From positions 2,170,001 to 2,234,000 of the forward strand of contig NZ_CP024901.1 of assembly GCF_003343245.1 (NCBI RefSeq): a stretch of 64,000 nucleotides of DNA, read 5' to 3'. The translations under genes and the position numbers were made by a program. Source of the stretch: Photorhabdus laumondii subsp. laumondii. GTDB taxonomy: Bacteria; Pseudomonadota; Gammaproteobacteria; Enterobacterales; Enterobacteriaceae. Positions 1 to 8,195 of this stretch are shown here, piece by piece. Below the pieces are notes generated by a model. The model saw only the letters and a list, made by a program, of their open reading frames with translations. It had not been told where the DNA came from and ran no database searches. Every line of letters begins with the position of its first letter. The stretch's first letter is position 1.

Positions 1-273
1 GAATCAACCAGACTGTTTATTGTTAAAGCATTTGAAGGTTATGAGCTTTATATCAATAATATGCAGGAATACATGGGGAGCCGATTCTTTAAAAATATTG
101 CGGACATGAAATATATGGATGATGTTTTTGATAAAGTAATAGAAAACAGTAAGGAGGGATTTAGTCAGTTCCTGAAAAAAAACAAAAGCGCAGGATCTCT
201 AAAAGAGGTGTTTTTCGATGAGGTCAAAGTCAATCTGAGGTTTATGCATAATGTGATGTTAAACTCAGACTAA
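1..273 (+). CDS. C-terminal part of a small orphan protein (5' end outside window)
   Basis: The frame is open from base 1, so the first ATG at 61 is internal and the gene begins upstream of the window. The visible 90 residues are charged and helical, with no signal peptide, membrane segment or motif I recognise. A segment around DMKYMDDVFDKVIENSK resembles by eye the pattern DxxFMxxxxxxxI in the next two orphan genes (361-672 and 1837-2105), so the three may be diverged paralogues. A strong hairpin follows the stop codon. Function unknown. Confidence 0.55.
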   Translation, partial: ESTRLFIVKAFEGYELYINNMQEYMGSRFFKNIADMKYMDDVFDKVIENSKEGFSQFLKKNKSAGSLKEVFFDEVKVNLRFMHNVMLNSD

Positions 274-283
274 TAGTTCTGTT

Positions 284-311
284 ATCTCTATTTGGCCCCG
301 CAAGGGGCTAA
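284..311 (+). terminator. intergenic hairpin between orphan genes
   Basis: A GC-rich stem (ggcccc/ggggct, GCAA tetraloop) flanked by complementary ctatt/aatag forms a long hairpin just after the stop at 273. It has no clear U-tract, so it may be an mRNA-processing or attenuating hairpin rather than a full terminator. Confidence 0.4.
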
Positions 312-360
312 TAGCAACGAAAGAGAATATAAATCTGTATCTAACCATGAGGATATAAAT

Positions 361-672
361 ATGAATAAAGAACTTAAGACCGAATCGAATAGATGTTTTT
401 TCCATTTGATGACGATATTTTATGATCTAAGAATGCGCACTGCCATGAACGAGCGTCCTGATGAGATTGAAGCACTATGTAATGATGAAGCTTTCATGGG
501 AGTTGTTTTTAAAGAATGTATCAAAAAAGCTAAATCACATTTACCATTGGTCGAGCGGCATCACCCCGGCGCTGAAGGTGTATCAGTAAAACTGGTTGAT
601 CTTGCTTATGTGATGGAAAGGCTGAAAGCATATCATCAGGATAAAGGTTTTATGAAAGAGTCTCAAAAGTAG
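361..672 (+). CDS. small orphan protein (103 aa), island gene
   Basis: The ATG at 361 is chosen because a GAGGA Shine-Dalgarno lies 7 nt upstream; the longer frame opening at 292 starts inside the upstream hairpin. The protein is helical and mixed-charge, without membrane segments. The segment NDEAFMGVVFKECIKKAKSHL matches the spacing of a similar segment in the protein at 1837, suggesting tandem paralogues. An IS30 element lies about 50 bp downstream and now separates the two. No known family recognised; function unknown. Confidence 0.55.
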   Translation: MNKELKTESNRCFFHLMTIFYDLRMRTAMNERPDEIEALCNDEAFMGVVFKECIKKAKSHLPLVERHHPGAEGVSVKLVDLAYVMERLKAYHQDKGFMKESQK

Positions 673-681
673 TCTGGTTTA

Positions 682-712
682 TTTAGGCCCTGTCATTGGG
701 CCGAATAAAAAT
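682..712 (+). terminator. hairpin after orphan gene
   Basis: GGCCC/GGGCC stem with a 7-nt loop, extended by ttatt/aataa on either side, then an A/T-rich tail. It lies 10 nt after the stop codon at 672. Probably a bidirectional intrinsic terminator. Confidence 0.5.
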
Positions 713-720
713 AAAGTCTT

Positions 721-1797
721 GGATTCACATAATAAGTGCAACATCGTTAATCTGGAAGTAAACATGTTCGTATTCCTTTAAATAATTCATTCGGTGTTTT
801 CCCACCCCGTGTTTTTCGAGGACGATTATTTAATCGGTTTACCACAAAATTTATTTCCTGATCAGAGATTTCATTAAAATTGGTTCCCTTTGGAAAGTAT
901 TGTCTGATTAACCCATTGATATTCTCATTGATCCCTCTTTCCCAAGGCGAATAAGGGTGAGCAAAGTAAATTTGGGTTTCTAATTCTTCACCGATGATTT
1001 CATGATCTGCGAACTCCAAACCGTTATCGAACGTGATGGTCTTAACCTTTTGTTTTAACGGGTATAATACTTTCACTGCTGCTTTCGCGACTTCTGATGC
1101 CTGCTTGCTATCAAGTTTAACGATAATTGTATACAGCGTCTTGCGGTCAACCAATGTTAATAAGACACTTTTTTTATCTTTCCCTATTATCGTATCTCCT
1201 TCCCAGTCCCCAATACGTTCTTTTTTATCAACAATTTCCGGGCGTTCATCAATACTGACCCGATTTTTAATTTTACCTCTTCTTTCATAGCGACCATAGC
1301 GTTTGCGATAGGGTTTTCTGGCTATTCGCAGATGTTGCCATAAATCACCCCCCTCTCTTTTATCTTGATAAATCAGTCTATAAATCGTCTCATGATGCAA
1401 AGATATCCCTTTATGTTGCTTCAAATAATCAGCCACCTGTTCAGGGCTTAAATCTTTCCAAATTAACCGTTTTATCCATCTTTTTACTTCCGGCGTTATT
1501 TTCACGGCCTTTTTAGCAAAATGACGACGCGCCAATACCTTCAAATGAGCCTGTTCAGGGCAGTATGTCTGGACTTCTTGATTTCTCTTCAATTCTCTGC
1601 TGATGGTCGATGGGCTTCGCTTAAGTGACTTCGCAATAAAAAGCTGTGAAAAACCCGCTTCTCTTAAACTGGAAATCTGGTATCTTTCTGTTTCGGTCAG
1701 TTGTGTATAGGCCATAGTGCATTTTCCTTTGGCGAGAAAGATGCCTACTATAGCAACTGACCGCCCTTCTGAAAAATTGCACTTATTAGTCGAATCC
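721..1797 (-). mobile_element. IS30-family insertion sequence
   Basis: The ends are imperfect 21-bp inverted repeats: ggattcacataataagtgca at 721 onward against the complement of 1777-1797, 18 of 21 positions identical. One intact transposase gene lies between them on the minus strand. I see no matching target duplication, so the flanks may have diverged or the ends may be one or two bases off. It interrupts the run of small orphan genes. Confidence 0.85.
747..1715 (-). CDS. IS30-family transposase
   Basis: A DDE transposase of 322 aa, the usual length for the family. The N-terminus has a helix-turn-helix (ETERYQISSLREAGFSQ, then KRSPSTISRELKRN). The catalytic rve-type core is visible: GDWEGDTIIG (first Asp), TFDNGLEFADH (second Asp) and a Glu in the SPWERGINENINGLIRQYFP block. 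The frame is intact, so the element is probably still mobile. Start: ATG at 1715, inside the left inverted repeat side of the element. Confidence 0.93.
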   Translation of the reverse strand: MAYTQLTETERYQISSLREAGFSQLFIAKSLKRSPSTISRELKRNQEVQTYCPEQAHLKVLARRHFAKKAVKITPEVKRWIKRLIWKDLSPEQVADYLKQHKGISLHHETIYRLIYQDKREGGDLWQHLRIARKPYRKRYGRYERRGKIKNRVSIDERPEIVDKKERIGDWEGDTIIGKDKKSVLLTLVDRKTLYTIIVKLDSKQASEVAKAAVKVLYPLKQKVKTITFDNGLEFADHEIIGEELETQIYFAHPYSPWERGINENINGLIRQYFPKGTNFNEISDQEINFVVNRLNNRPRKTRGGKTPNELFKGIRTCLLPD

Positions 1798-1836
1798 GCC
1801 AGTTAAATATATATCATTTTAATATGAGGAGTTGTC

Positions 1837-2105
1837 ATGTCAAAAAACATTGAAATTGAAAATACATCTACAGAGTTATTTTATGATCTTGCTAAACGTT
1901 CATTTGAAGCAAGCTGGGAAGTTATGCAGGATATGTGTAGTGATAGCATTTCGCATCTTGTCGATGATGCTGATTTTATGAGTGCATTTATACGGCTCAT
2001 GATTAATCATATTTGTCATAACTTTGACAAGTTTACTACGCAGGAAGGTAATCAAGGAAATATTGATGAGGTTAACTACGAGGAAATAGCAGAACGACTT
2101 GTACG
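1837..2105 (+). pseudogene. small orphan gene, 3' end replaced by IS50-type remnant
   Basis: The ATG at 1837 has a good Shine-Dalgarno (gagga, 6 nt upstream). About 88 residues look native, up to the segment NYEEIAERLVRND. After that, the coding signal passes to another frame that encodes a transposase C-terminus, and the orphan frame runs out at 2199 in unrelated low-quality sequence. It therefore appears truncated by the transposon remnant. DDADFMSAFIRLMINHI parallels the segment in the gene at 361. Function unknown. Confidence 0.5.
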
Positions 2106-2448
2106 TAATGATAGTGCTGCTGGCCTTTATTGCGGTACGAATACACCAGCTGCGTTTTATGGGTCTGAACAAAGAAGAGGCAGAGAAAGAGAGCTGTGAG
2201 ACAGTATTAAGCCCCCTGGCGTGGAAATTACTGTGGTCAAAACAAGAAAAACGCCGTGTGCCGAAAAAAGCCCCGAGTTTGCATTGGGCCTTCATCAATC
2301 TGGGAAAACTGGCCGGCTGGTACGATTCCAAACGCACGGGTCGAGTCGGATGGGAACGACTTTGGGAAGGCTGGTTTCGGCTGCAAACCCTGATAGACGG
2401 CTATTTGCTGGCTAAATCAATTGATTTGGAGATCTGATCAAGAGACAG
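2105..2448 (+). mobile_element. remnant of an IS50/Tn5-type element with its inside end
   Basis: The frame ending at 2437 encodes a Tn5/IS4-type transposase C-terminus: IAVRIHQLRFMGLNKEEAE, then SPLAWKLLWSKQEK, then YDSKRTGRVGWERLWEGW and LIDGYLLAKS. The stop codon lies inside agatctgatcaagagacag (2430-2448), which is the reverse complement of the Tn5 inside end as I know it (CTGTCTCTTGATCAGATCT). The 5' three quarters of the transposase and the outside end are missing. The left breakpoint is near 2105. Only the inside-end half of the element survives. Confidence 0.8.
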
Positions 2449-2769
2449 CTCGTAGAACAGGGCTTAATGGCCTTTGTTAAAGGCTGGGATAACAATACGC
2501 TTGGGATAACAGATGAAGGTAAACTAGCCAAAATCTGGGATGCCAAAGAAGGTGTTTGTATTGGTCGCCGGGTTGTTGATGAAGTGAAGGAATGGACTGA
2601 GCCGGGTAATGGTAATCAGAAAGTTGTCCGCGTCACCTATACATGGAAATTAACTGATGTTCCATCATGGGTGGACAAAAGCGCGTTCTCTGGTGTGAAA
2701 GGGATGAATGAACCTGCTGATGGTGCCATGAATCTTGTTAAAACCAGCAATGGTTGGAAAGCGAACTAA
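2449..2769 (+). pseudogene. 5'-truncated orphan gene beside the transposon end
   Basis: The reading frame is open upstream of the first ATG (2467) and runs back through the transposon inside end, and no Shine-Dalgarno precedes 2467. The gene has therefore probably lost its start to the insertion. The remaining ~106 residues are soluble-looking, with repeated Trp-containing segments (KGWDNN, EWTEP, YTWKL, SNGWKAN). No family recognised. It could still be expressed from ATG 2467, but that is less likely. Confidence 0.45.
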
Positions 2770-2778
2770 GGGGCTATC

Positions 2779-3054
2779 ATGGAAAACAATACCATCAAGT
2801 GTCCTTTCTGCCTGCGAGAAAGCCAGCGAGGTGTGCATGTTTGTACCGGTTGTATGGCGACTGTTTTATATGGAGCCTTCCCCGGCTGGTATGCTGCCGT
2901 AGCTATCTTACTGTCCTTTGGCCTGTCTATACTGATTGGAATGTCTACAGGTACGGCGGGGGCTACTATCAGCCTGCCAATAATTTTTATTGTAGCTTTT
3001 ATAGAAGGTAAGGCGATCTTCTCTGATAATGTTGTGTTCAGGCGAAGAATGTAA
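2779..3054 (+). CDS. zinc-ribbon plus two-helix membrane protein (91 aa)
   Basis: It has a good Shine-Dalgarno (aaggggc) and starts 10 nt after the preceding frame. The N-terminus holds two CxxC knuckles, CPFC (residues 8-11) and CTGC (22-25), that would bind Zn. Two hydrophobic segments follow (YAAVAILLSFGLSILIG and ATISLPIIFIVAFI), ending in a basic tail RRRM. The layout is that of a small inner-membrane protein with a cytosolic zinc ribbon. Function unknown. Confidence 0.6.
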   Translation: MENNTIKCPFCLRESQRGVHVCTGCMATVLYGAFPGWYAAVAILLSFGLSILIGMSTGTAGATISLPIIFIVAFIEGKAIFSDNVVFRRRM

Positions 3055-3094
3055 TTTTTAGGGGCTGGTCAATAATATGTCCTGCCCCAGAATC

Positions 3095-4969
3095 TTACAC
3101 ATTTGGCACTGAAGATAGGATTGTTATTATCTCCTTAATGGTTGTATCAAGCTGTTCCATGAAATGTTTTTTTAGGGGCGGCATTCGAGGTATTTCTTTC
3201 GAGATTTTATTTTGTAACTCAATCCAAAACCCCTCTTCAACTTTCAGATAGTTACATGCTTTTAGACCGTTAAGTGTATCTCCTGATGTATAACGTTCTT
3301 TTATGATATAAGTGAAGTAAGATGTTATATGATTGCTTGATTGTAATAAGCATTTTACTAAGTCTTTAGCATTTAATTTATTGAAAAATGGCTTAAACTG
3401 ATTTTCAGTATATAAAATATTGATCAGCTCATCCTTGTTTCCTTGCGCAAGGTATGTAAATATTTCATTTGCTCTGATGATTTCTGCTTGGTATTTTAAT
3501 TTGTCAGAGATAGATTTACGTTCAGACTTGAGTAAATTAAATAGTTTTCTAAAGTCTTCATCTGAATCATTGTAGTAGCTATAGCCAGTATTGTTTCCAA
3601 ATACTATATCTTCAATAGAGTGATTGTCCAAAATAGCCCAGTGATCTTTATAGGTTTTAATGTATTTATAAACTGTATCATTTATTTCATCGATTTCCTT
3701 ACTAATTAGAGCGTTTTTTGAGAAGTAAATAATTAAGGCTAATTTATGTAAGTAAACCTGATGCTCTTCCTCCTGAAGAGAGTCGAACTCCAAAAGAAGC
3801 TGATTGGTAAGAGAGATAAACTGCTCCTCATTAAGTGTGTTAAAATTCCATAATTTGAACCAGAGGGGATGCTCATTGTTTTTTGGTTGTTTAAAATATA
3901 CAAGTTCATCAGTGGCTGACTTTAAATTACTTGCATCACCTTTGAACAAAATATCAGCCCATAAATCACCGGTATACAAGTTTCTATAACTAATGTCATA
4001 TTTATGAAATACATTCTTAGAACCATCGCTATTGGCTTTTTCACATTGGAATGGCTCATTATGTCTTAATTTTTCCTCGCTTAGCTCACCACTTTTCATT
4101 TCTAATGATAAAGCAAAGAAAACACGAATCAACAGCGATGAATACTCTTCATTTTTGAGTTGTTCTTCATCGATATAATTTGCAATGTATCCAAAATCTA
4201 AAATACTTTGCTTGAGTTTTCTGAGATTTGTATCCTCTGAGCGTATATAAATATTTTTAATGACATCTCTATGTCTTTTTAATGACTCACATTTTGATTG
4301 ATCAAGGAAACCTTTCAAAACCCTATCAATATTATGCTTGATTTGAAATGTCTTACCGATAACTTTTTCTTTAAATTTTGAATAAACATCCTTAGTTTTA
4401 TCCTCGTGTGATTTATCCTTTTCATATAGAATTTTTTCGTTAGCTATGAGAATGACTTTAACCTTTGAAATTTCGACAAGGTAATTAACATATCCCAGAA
4501 TTTCCTTTAACGGGATATCAGTACGCTCAAGATCATCTAAAGCTATGATGATCTCTCCGCTATCCGTATTAGTAGAGAATATGTCGCTGAATTTTATTTT
4601 ATCTAAACTTGCATTAATATCTATATCTGGTTTGCTATCGCCGTTTATATCTATCTTACAACCGAGTTTTAATGCTCCCTTTAGAATATTACCAGCTAAC
4701 TTAGTATATCTGTGGCCTAATAGTGGGTGTAATGATTGAAAAATCATTTCATCAATACTGGATGTGGTTTTAAATCCGAATAAACTTATTTTTATTATTT
4801 TATTTCCAGACTGATTATCAACGGCGTTTTCATTATATTCCTTTATAAAACTTTCTATAAAATGGGTTTTTCCCGCTCCCCACCCGCCAGTAATCATGAA
4901 AGCATACTCTGGAGCACTTGTATTTAAATAATAATTTAGATTGTCAATTATATGTTTATTAAGTTCCAT
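3095..4969 (-). CDS. KAP-family P-loop NTPase
   Basis: 624 aa. The Walker A is at residues ~28-35 (GGWGAGKT), preceded by FMITG. The Walker B is near residue 141 (IIIALDDLERTD), followed by a sensor-like stretch (KVILIANEKILYEK). This arrangement, with a long variable C-terminal region, is typical of KAP NTPases, a family that includes phage-exclusion proteins such as PifA of plasmid F. I see no transmembrane pair between the Walker motifs, so this is a soluble version. It lies about 60 bp downstream of the relaxase gene on the same strand and may be transcribed with it. A defence role is an inference from family and context. Confidence 0.75.
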   Translation of the reverse strand: MELNKHIIDNLNYYLNTSAPEYAFMITGGWGAGKTHFIESFIKEYNENAVDNQSGNKIIKISLFGFKTTSSIDEMIFQSLHPLLGHRYTKLAGNILKGALKLGCKIDINGDSKPDIDINASLDKIKFSDIFSTNTDSGEIIIALDDLERTDIPLKEILGYVNYLVEISKVKVILIANEKILYEKDKSHEDKTKDVYSKFKEKVIGKTFQIKHNIDRVLKGFLDQSKCESLKRHRDVIKNIYIRSEDTNLRKLKQSILDFGYIANYIDEEQLKNEEYSSLLIRVFFALSLEMKSGELSEEKLRHNEPFQCEKANSDGSKNVFHKYDISYRNLYTGDLWADILFKGDASNLKSATDELVYFKQPKNNEHPLWFKLWNFNTLNEEQFISLTNQLLLEFDSLQEEEHQVYLHKLALIIYFSKNALISKEIDEINDTVYKYIKTYKDHWAILDNHSIEDIVFGNNTGYSYYNDSDEDFRKLFNLLKSERKSISDKLKYQAEIIRANEIFTYLAQGNKDELINILYTENQFKPFFNKLNAKDLVKCLLQSSNHITSYFTYIIKERYTSGDTLNGLKACNYLKVEEGFWIELQNKISKEIPRMPPLKKHFMEQLDTTIKEIITILSSVPNV

Positions 4970-5029
4970 TTTTTACAAACCATTCACTGTTGAGTAATTT
5001 TTATATTTTATATCAAAAATGTTTGATTG

Positions 5030-6544
5030 TCATTTGTTCTTAATGATATTAGAGCTTGATGGCTTGAGTTTAAGAAAGTTTACCCCCTTAATTAGTTCGA
5101 GTGGTAATGAAGGTGACGTCCCATTATCGTAATCACTAACGGATTTAACGCTATTAATACGACTTGGGAAACGGCTGATCTCATCCGGTGTTGGCTTATA
5201 GTCATCGTGGTTAAACTTAGCTTGTTTCTCATATTCACTACGTGAAACACGACGGCCTAATACCTCATCAAAGACATAGTTTTCAGCAATACGTTTATCA
5301 TGTTCTTCACTGATAATATCAACTTTAGTTTTGTTCGTTTTAGCCCATATAAATTTATCTCTGATAAAATCAACTAAAAGAGCAGTGAAGCGTTTAAAGA
5401 TATTATCCTGACGTGGAGTAGCCTGTATCCTTTTAACATGTTCAGGGGCGATTCTGGATGGCCTTTTTGGGGTTTTAGAAGAGGTTGTTTTCAGAAGAGT
5501 ATTTGTTCCAGAGTCAGAAATACTTACATATGGCTTCTTAGCAGCAACGACCTTACTGATTTTTGTTTTATCACGGTAAGATTTAACACCTCTGGCTCTT
5601 GTATGAGGAGCCGGAGCGACCAGAACAGGTTTCAGTTCTTCAGCGTTCAATGAACAGGTACGGGATTCAGGTAATACAATTTCTTCTGGTTCAGCAAGAA
5701 CAGCTACAGTAAAGCTTCTGACGTCAACGACGATTTCAAGATCAAGTTCACTGAATGTTTTGTAGACTTCAACGGCTTCTTGCTTGGCAGCATCACGAAC
5801 AGCCTGTTCTGCGGCTCTTTGTTCCTGAGCTGCTTTACTACGCCATTTAGCACTGTGGATACGCTTCATAGAAGGGCGGTTTGTTTCGGCGGATTTAGCA
5901 AGCCACAGCGCTTTTTCTTCATTATCTAAAGCTACTGCTGCTTTTTCCAATGCTTCCTCGTGCTGGGCCTGAAGGGAACGATGATCAATACGTTCTGATG
6001 AACCAGCAGCAGCAAGGAAGCTGTTCGCCATCGATGCCCATGATTCACGCCACAACACAGACATTTTTCTGTCGTTCCAGCTTCTTTCTTTTTTACCAAA
6101 ACCTTCCGGGCCAATGGTTTTTAATGTCAACATAACGTGAGCGTGGGGGTTATCACTATCAAGATCATGGAAAGCGATATCAGCAATCATGCTTTTATCA
6201 ACGAAATTTTTCTGACAATACTCAAGGACAAGTTTTTTCTTATCATCATTGTTTAACTCGGTAGGAATAGCAACATCGAAATAACGAGCTGTTTGTCCGT
6301 TATTTTGACGTTCAACTCTTTCAACTTCATTCCACAATGCCGTGGAGTCCTTTACGATATGTTGAGGAGCATTAACGGGGGCTAATATGAAATGCCCGCA
6401 TAAATCAGTACGGCGGCTATAATCATAGGTATCACCTGTTCTTTCATCTGTGATTCTGCAACGGGCATGATAGGCAGCTTTAGCAACGGAAGACTTGCCT
6501 TCAGAGCGTTTCACAATTTTAAAATCAAGATGAAAAATAGCCAT
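5030..6544 (-). CDS. MobA/MobL (MobQ) family relaxase
   Basis: 504 aa. The N-terminal ~200 residues are a relaxase domain. MAIFHLDFKIVKRSEGKSSV is followed by AAYHAR, whose Tyr is the likely nicking residue, and then by the metal-binding histidine motif HDLDSDNPHAHVML. The remainder is basic and coiled, with no primase or helicase domain visible. Proteins of this type nick oriT to start conjugal transfer of mobilizable plasmids and integrative elements. The divergent hairpin-rich region just upstream (6545-7344) is the natural place for oriT. No coupling protein or mating-pair genes are in the window, so transfer would need a helper. Confidence 0.85.
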   Translation of the reverse strand: MAIFHLDFKIVKRSEGKSSVAKAAYHARCRITDERTGDTYDYSRRTDLCGHFILAPVNAPQHIVKDSTALWNEVERVERQNNGQTARYFDVAIPTELNNDDKKKLVLEYCQKNFVDKSMIADIAFHDLDSDNPHAHVMLTLKTIGPEGFGKKERSWNDRKMSVLWRESWASMANSFLAAAGSSERIDHRSLQAQHEEALEKAAVALDNEEKALWLAKSAETNRPSMKRIHSAKWRSKAAQEQRAAEQAVRDAAKQEAVEVYKTFSELDLEIVVDVRSFTVAVLAEPEEIVLPESRTCSLNAEELKPVLVAPAPHTRARGVKSYRDKTKISKVVAAKKPYVSISDSGTNTLLKTTSSKTPKRPSRIAPEHVKRIQATPRQDNIFKRFTALLVDFIRDKFIWAKTNKTKVDIISEEHDKRIAENYVFDEVLGRRVSRSEYEKQAKFNHDDYKPTPDEISRFPSRINSVKSVSDYDNGTSPSLPLELIKGVNFLKLKPSSSNIIKNK

Positions 6545-7344
6545 GCAATATAAACAACCTCATATAAATTTAAATATCAAACCAAAATATAAATCTCCAA
6601 TGCGACTATGCAGGTTTTAGTTTTTCGTAAGAAAAACTCTGGTGTTGACGTTGACCTTGCTTTTAGCCTGCGGCAGGCAACCGTCGGTAGACCCCACACG
6701 CTCACGAAGTGAGTGTATAGGTGGGCATTGCTTTATTTTTATATCTCCTAAAGAAGCTAAAAATAACGACAATGTAAAAAGTTTTTCTATGCTTAAATAA
6801 TAACGCTAGTTTTAATGTCTGTGAAATTAATAGGGTAGGAATCGGACGAACGGCAGAGGTAGCGTAGTTATATTGGGTCTCTGAGAGCGCCCGCGAGGGC
6901 AAAAGTAGTGTTTTCTTTCCCGCCGTAAGGCGGGAAAGCGTAAATCAGATGAAATAGTGAAAATAACTGATACTTTTATGTGCTGCACAATTCACAGGTT
7001 AAAGTCAGAAAACAGAATATAAAAACAATAGATGAAATTGTTTTCATTAATTTGATAAAATAAGTAACGCGGAGAGTATCAGACATTCAATGTTAGTGGT
7101 TGCACTCGTTTGTGTTGCATAATTTTATTTTGAGCTTACTGATATCTCATTTTTAAAACCAAAACACCATTATTTCGGGATAAATCCCATCATTAACAGG
7201 GTAAGCCTGTCAGCAGGTGATTGTTTAAAACAATCTTACAGAGCTGCTTCATTATTTATAACACATCATTGTCATATTATTTGACCTTTTCATTTTTTAA
7301 TTGTATTGCAATGAGTAATCATTGAACAACAAAAGGAAAAATAA
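6545..7344. other. hairpin-rich intergenic region, candidate oriT
   Basis: No gene is seen in these 800 bp. There is a series of short perfect stems: 6619-6638 (agtttttc/gaaaaact, loop GTAA), 6666-6678 (gcctg/caggc), 6693-6725 (cccac..gtggg enclosing acgctcac/gtgagtgt), 6889-6900 (gccc/gggc), 6915-6938 (ctttcccgcc/ggcgggaaag, loop GTAA), 7177-7188 and 7196-7210. An AT-rich hairpin followed by ctggtg about 60 bp from a MobQ relaxase gene resembles the oriT layout of RSF1010-type plasmids. The nick site cannot be fixed by eye. Confidence 0.45.
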
Positions 7345-7734
7345 ATGACATATAAATACATTAACTTCATGGGGCTGGATTTCAATAAGATAGCGGAGAT
7401 GAAAAAATCGTTCACTGGATTTGAAAAACGAATACAAATCAACAATGATGACTTTGACGATGAGCTATTCTATTTTTGTTGCTTTATGGATTACTTTCTT
7501 GAACGCCATGACAGCGTATCTTTCCCTGCTTATTATAAATTTTGCGTGTCTCTGGATGCTTACCTGTATTCACTCATGTATCTCGGAGAAAACATCTCAA
7601 TGATGAACTTAATCGGTTTCTTTCCCGGCAAACTGTTCTGGCATACCGTTGATAATGGAAATGATGATGTTTTTTGTATACTTCTTTCATTTTACATGAA
7701 TGAATGGAAAAAAGGGAAGAATTCTGATGAGTAA
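7345..7734 (+). CDS. orphan protein of the mobilization region (129 aa)
   Basis: The ATG at 7345 follows aaaggaaaaataa (Shine-Dalgarno aagga). The protein is acidic and aromatic-rich with no signal peptide. Its end overlaps the next gene by 8 nt, so the two are translationally coupled. Position, divergent from the relaxase and immediately upstream of a TraD-like accessory gene, suggests a mobilization role, but no motif supports that. Function unknown. Confidence 0.55.
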   Translation: MTYKYINFMGLDFNKIAEMKKSFTGFEKRIQINNDDFDDELFYFCCFMDYFLERHDSVSFPAYYKFCVSLDAYLYSLMYLGENISMMNLIGFFPGKLFWHTVDNGNDDVFCILLSFYMNEWKKGKNSDE

Positions 7735-8044
7735 ACAGGGAGATATTAAAAGCAGAAAACCACGAATAGAAAAAACAATTAAACAAAAAATAGCTTCGGC
7801 ACAGATGCATCTGAATCGACTTAAGAGCAAAGAAAAATCTCTGACCAAGAGTGCTGAAACACGTCTGAAGATTATTTTAGGGGCAGAAGTGGCTAAAGCT
7901 GTTGGCTGTAAAGTAGAAGATGTCGATAAGGAGTTTGTATTGGGAATGTTATTACAGGCTTCGAATATTAATGTGGAGGCTAAAGCAAGAATTAAGTTAC
8001 GAGGAAAAAGATTTCCTGAGGATATGGTGGGAAGGCAGGAATAA
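7727..8044 (+). CDS. TraD-like mobilization accessory protein
   Basis: 105 aa. The ATG at 7727 is preferred over 7700 because it overlaps the previous stop (ATGAGTAA) and has a gggaag Shine-Dalgarno. The pattern is a basic coiled N-terminus (QKIASAQMHLNRLKSKEKSL), a segment RLKIILGAEVAKAVG and an acidic stretch leading to EFVLGMLLQAS. This matches the small TraD proteins that accompany MobA/MobL relaxases. Those proteins help the relaxase at oriT and are unrelated to the large TraD coupling ATPase. Assignment is by pattern, with moderate confidence. Confidence 0.6.
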   Translation: MSKQGDIKSRKPRIEKTIKQKIASAQMHLNRLKSKEKSLTKSAETRLKIILGAEVAKAVGCKVEDVDKEFVLGMLLQASNINVEAKARIKLRGKRFPEDMVGRQE

Positions 8045-8162
8045 TATACTCATAAAAGCGATGTGGGATAAATATTTTTTGATCCTCCAGATTTTTATGG
8101 GGGATTAAATTTATCCAGAGTAAGCGATTATGATAATCTTTTATTTAAATAGATAAATATAT

Positions 8163-8189
8163 TTGACAATTGATATTTAATGTTATAAT
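8163..8189 (+). promoter_or_regulatory. strong sigma-70 promoter for the hairpin array
   Basis: Consensus -35 TTGACA (8163-8168) and consensus -10 TATAAT (8184-8189) with an extended TG at 8181-8182. The spacer is 15 nt, shorter than ideal but compensated by the extended -10. Predicted transcription starts near 8196, exactly where the hairpin series begins. Confidence 0.65.
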
Positions 8190-8195
8190 TAGTAA

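Noticed and set aside
721..1797. IS30 target duplication
   Set aside because: The bases flanking the inverted repeats (ctt and gcc) do not match, so none is claimed.
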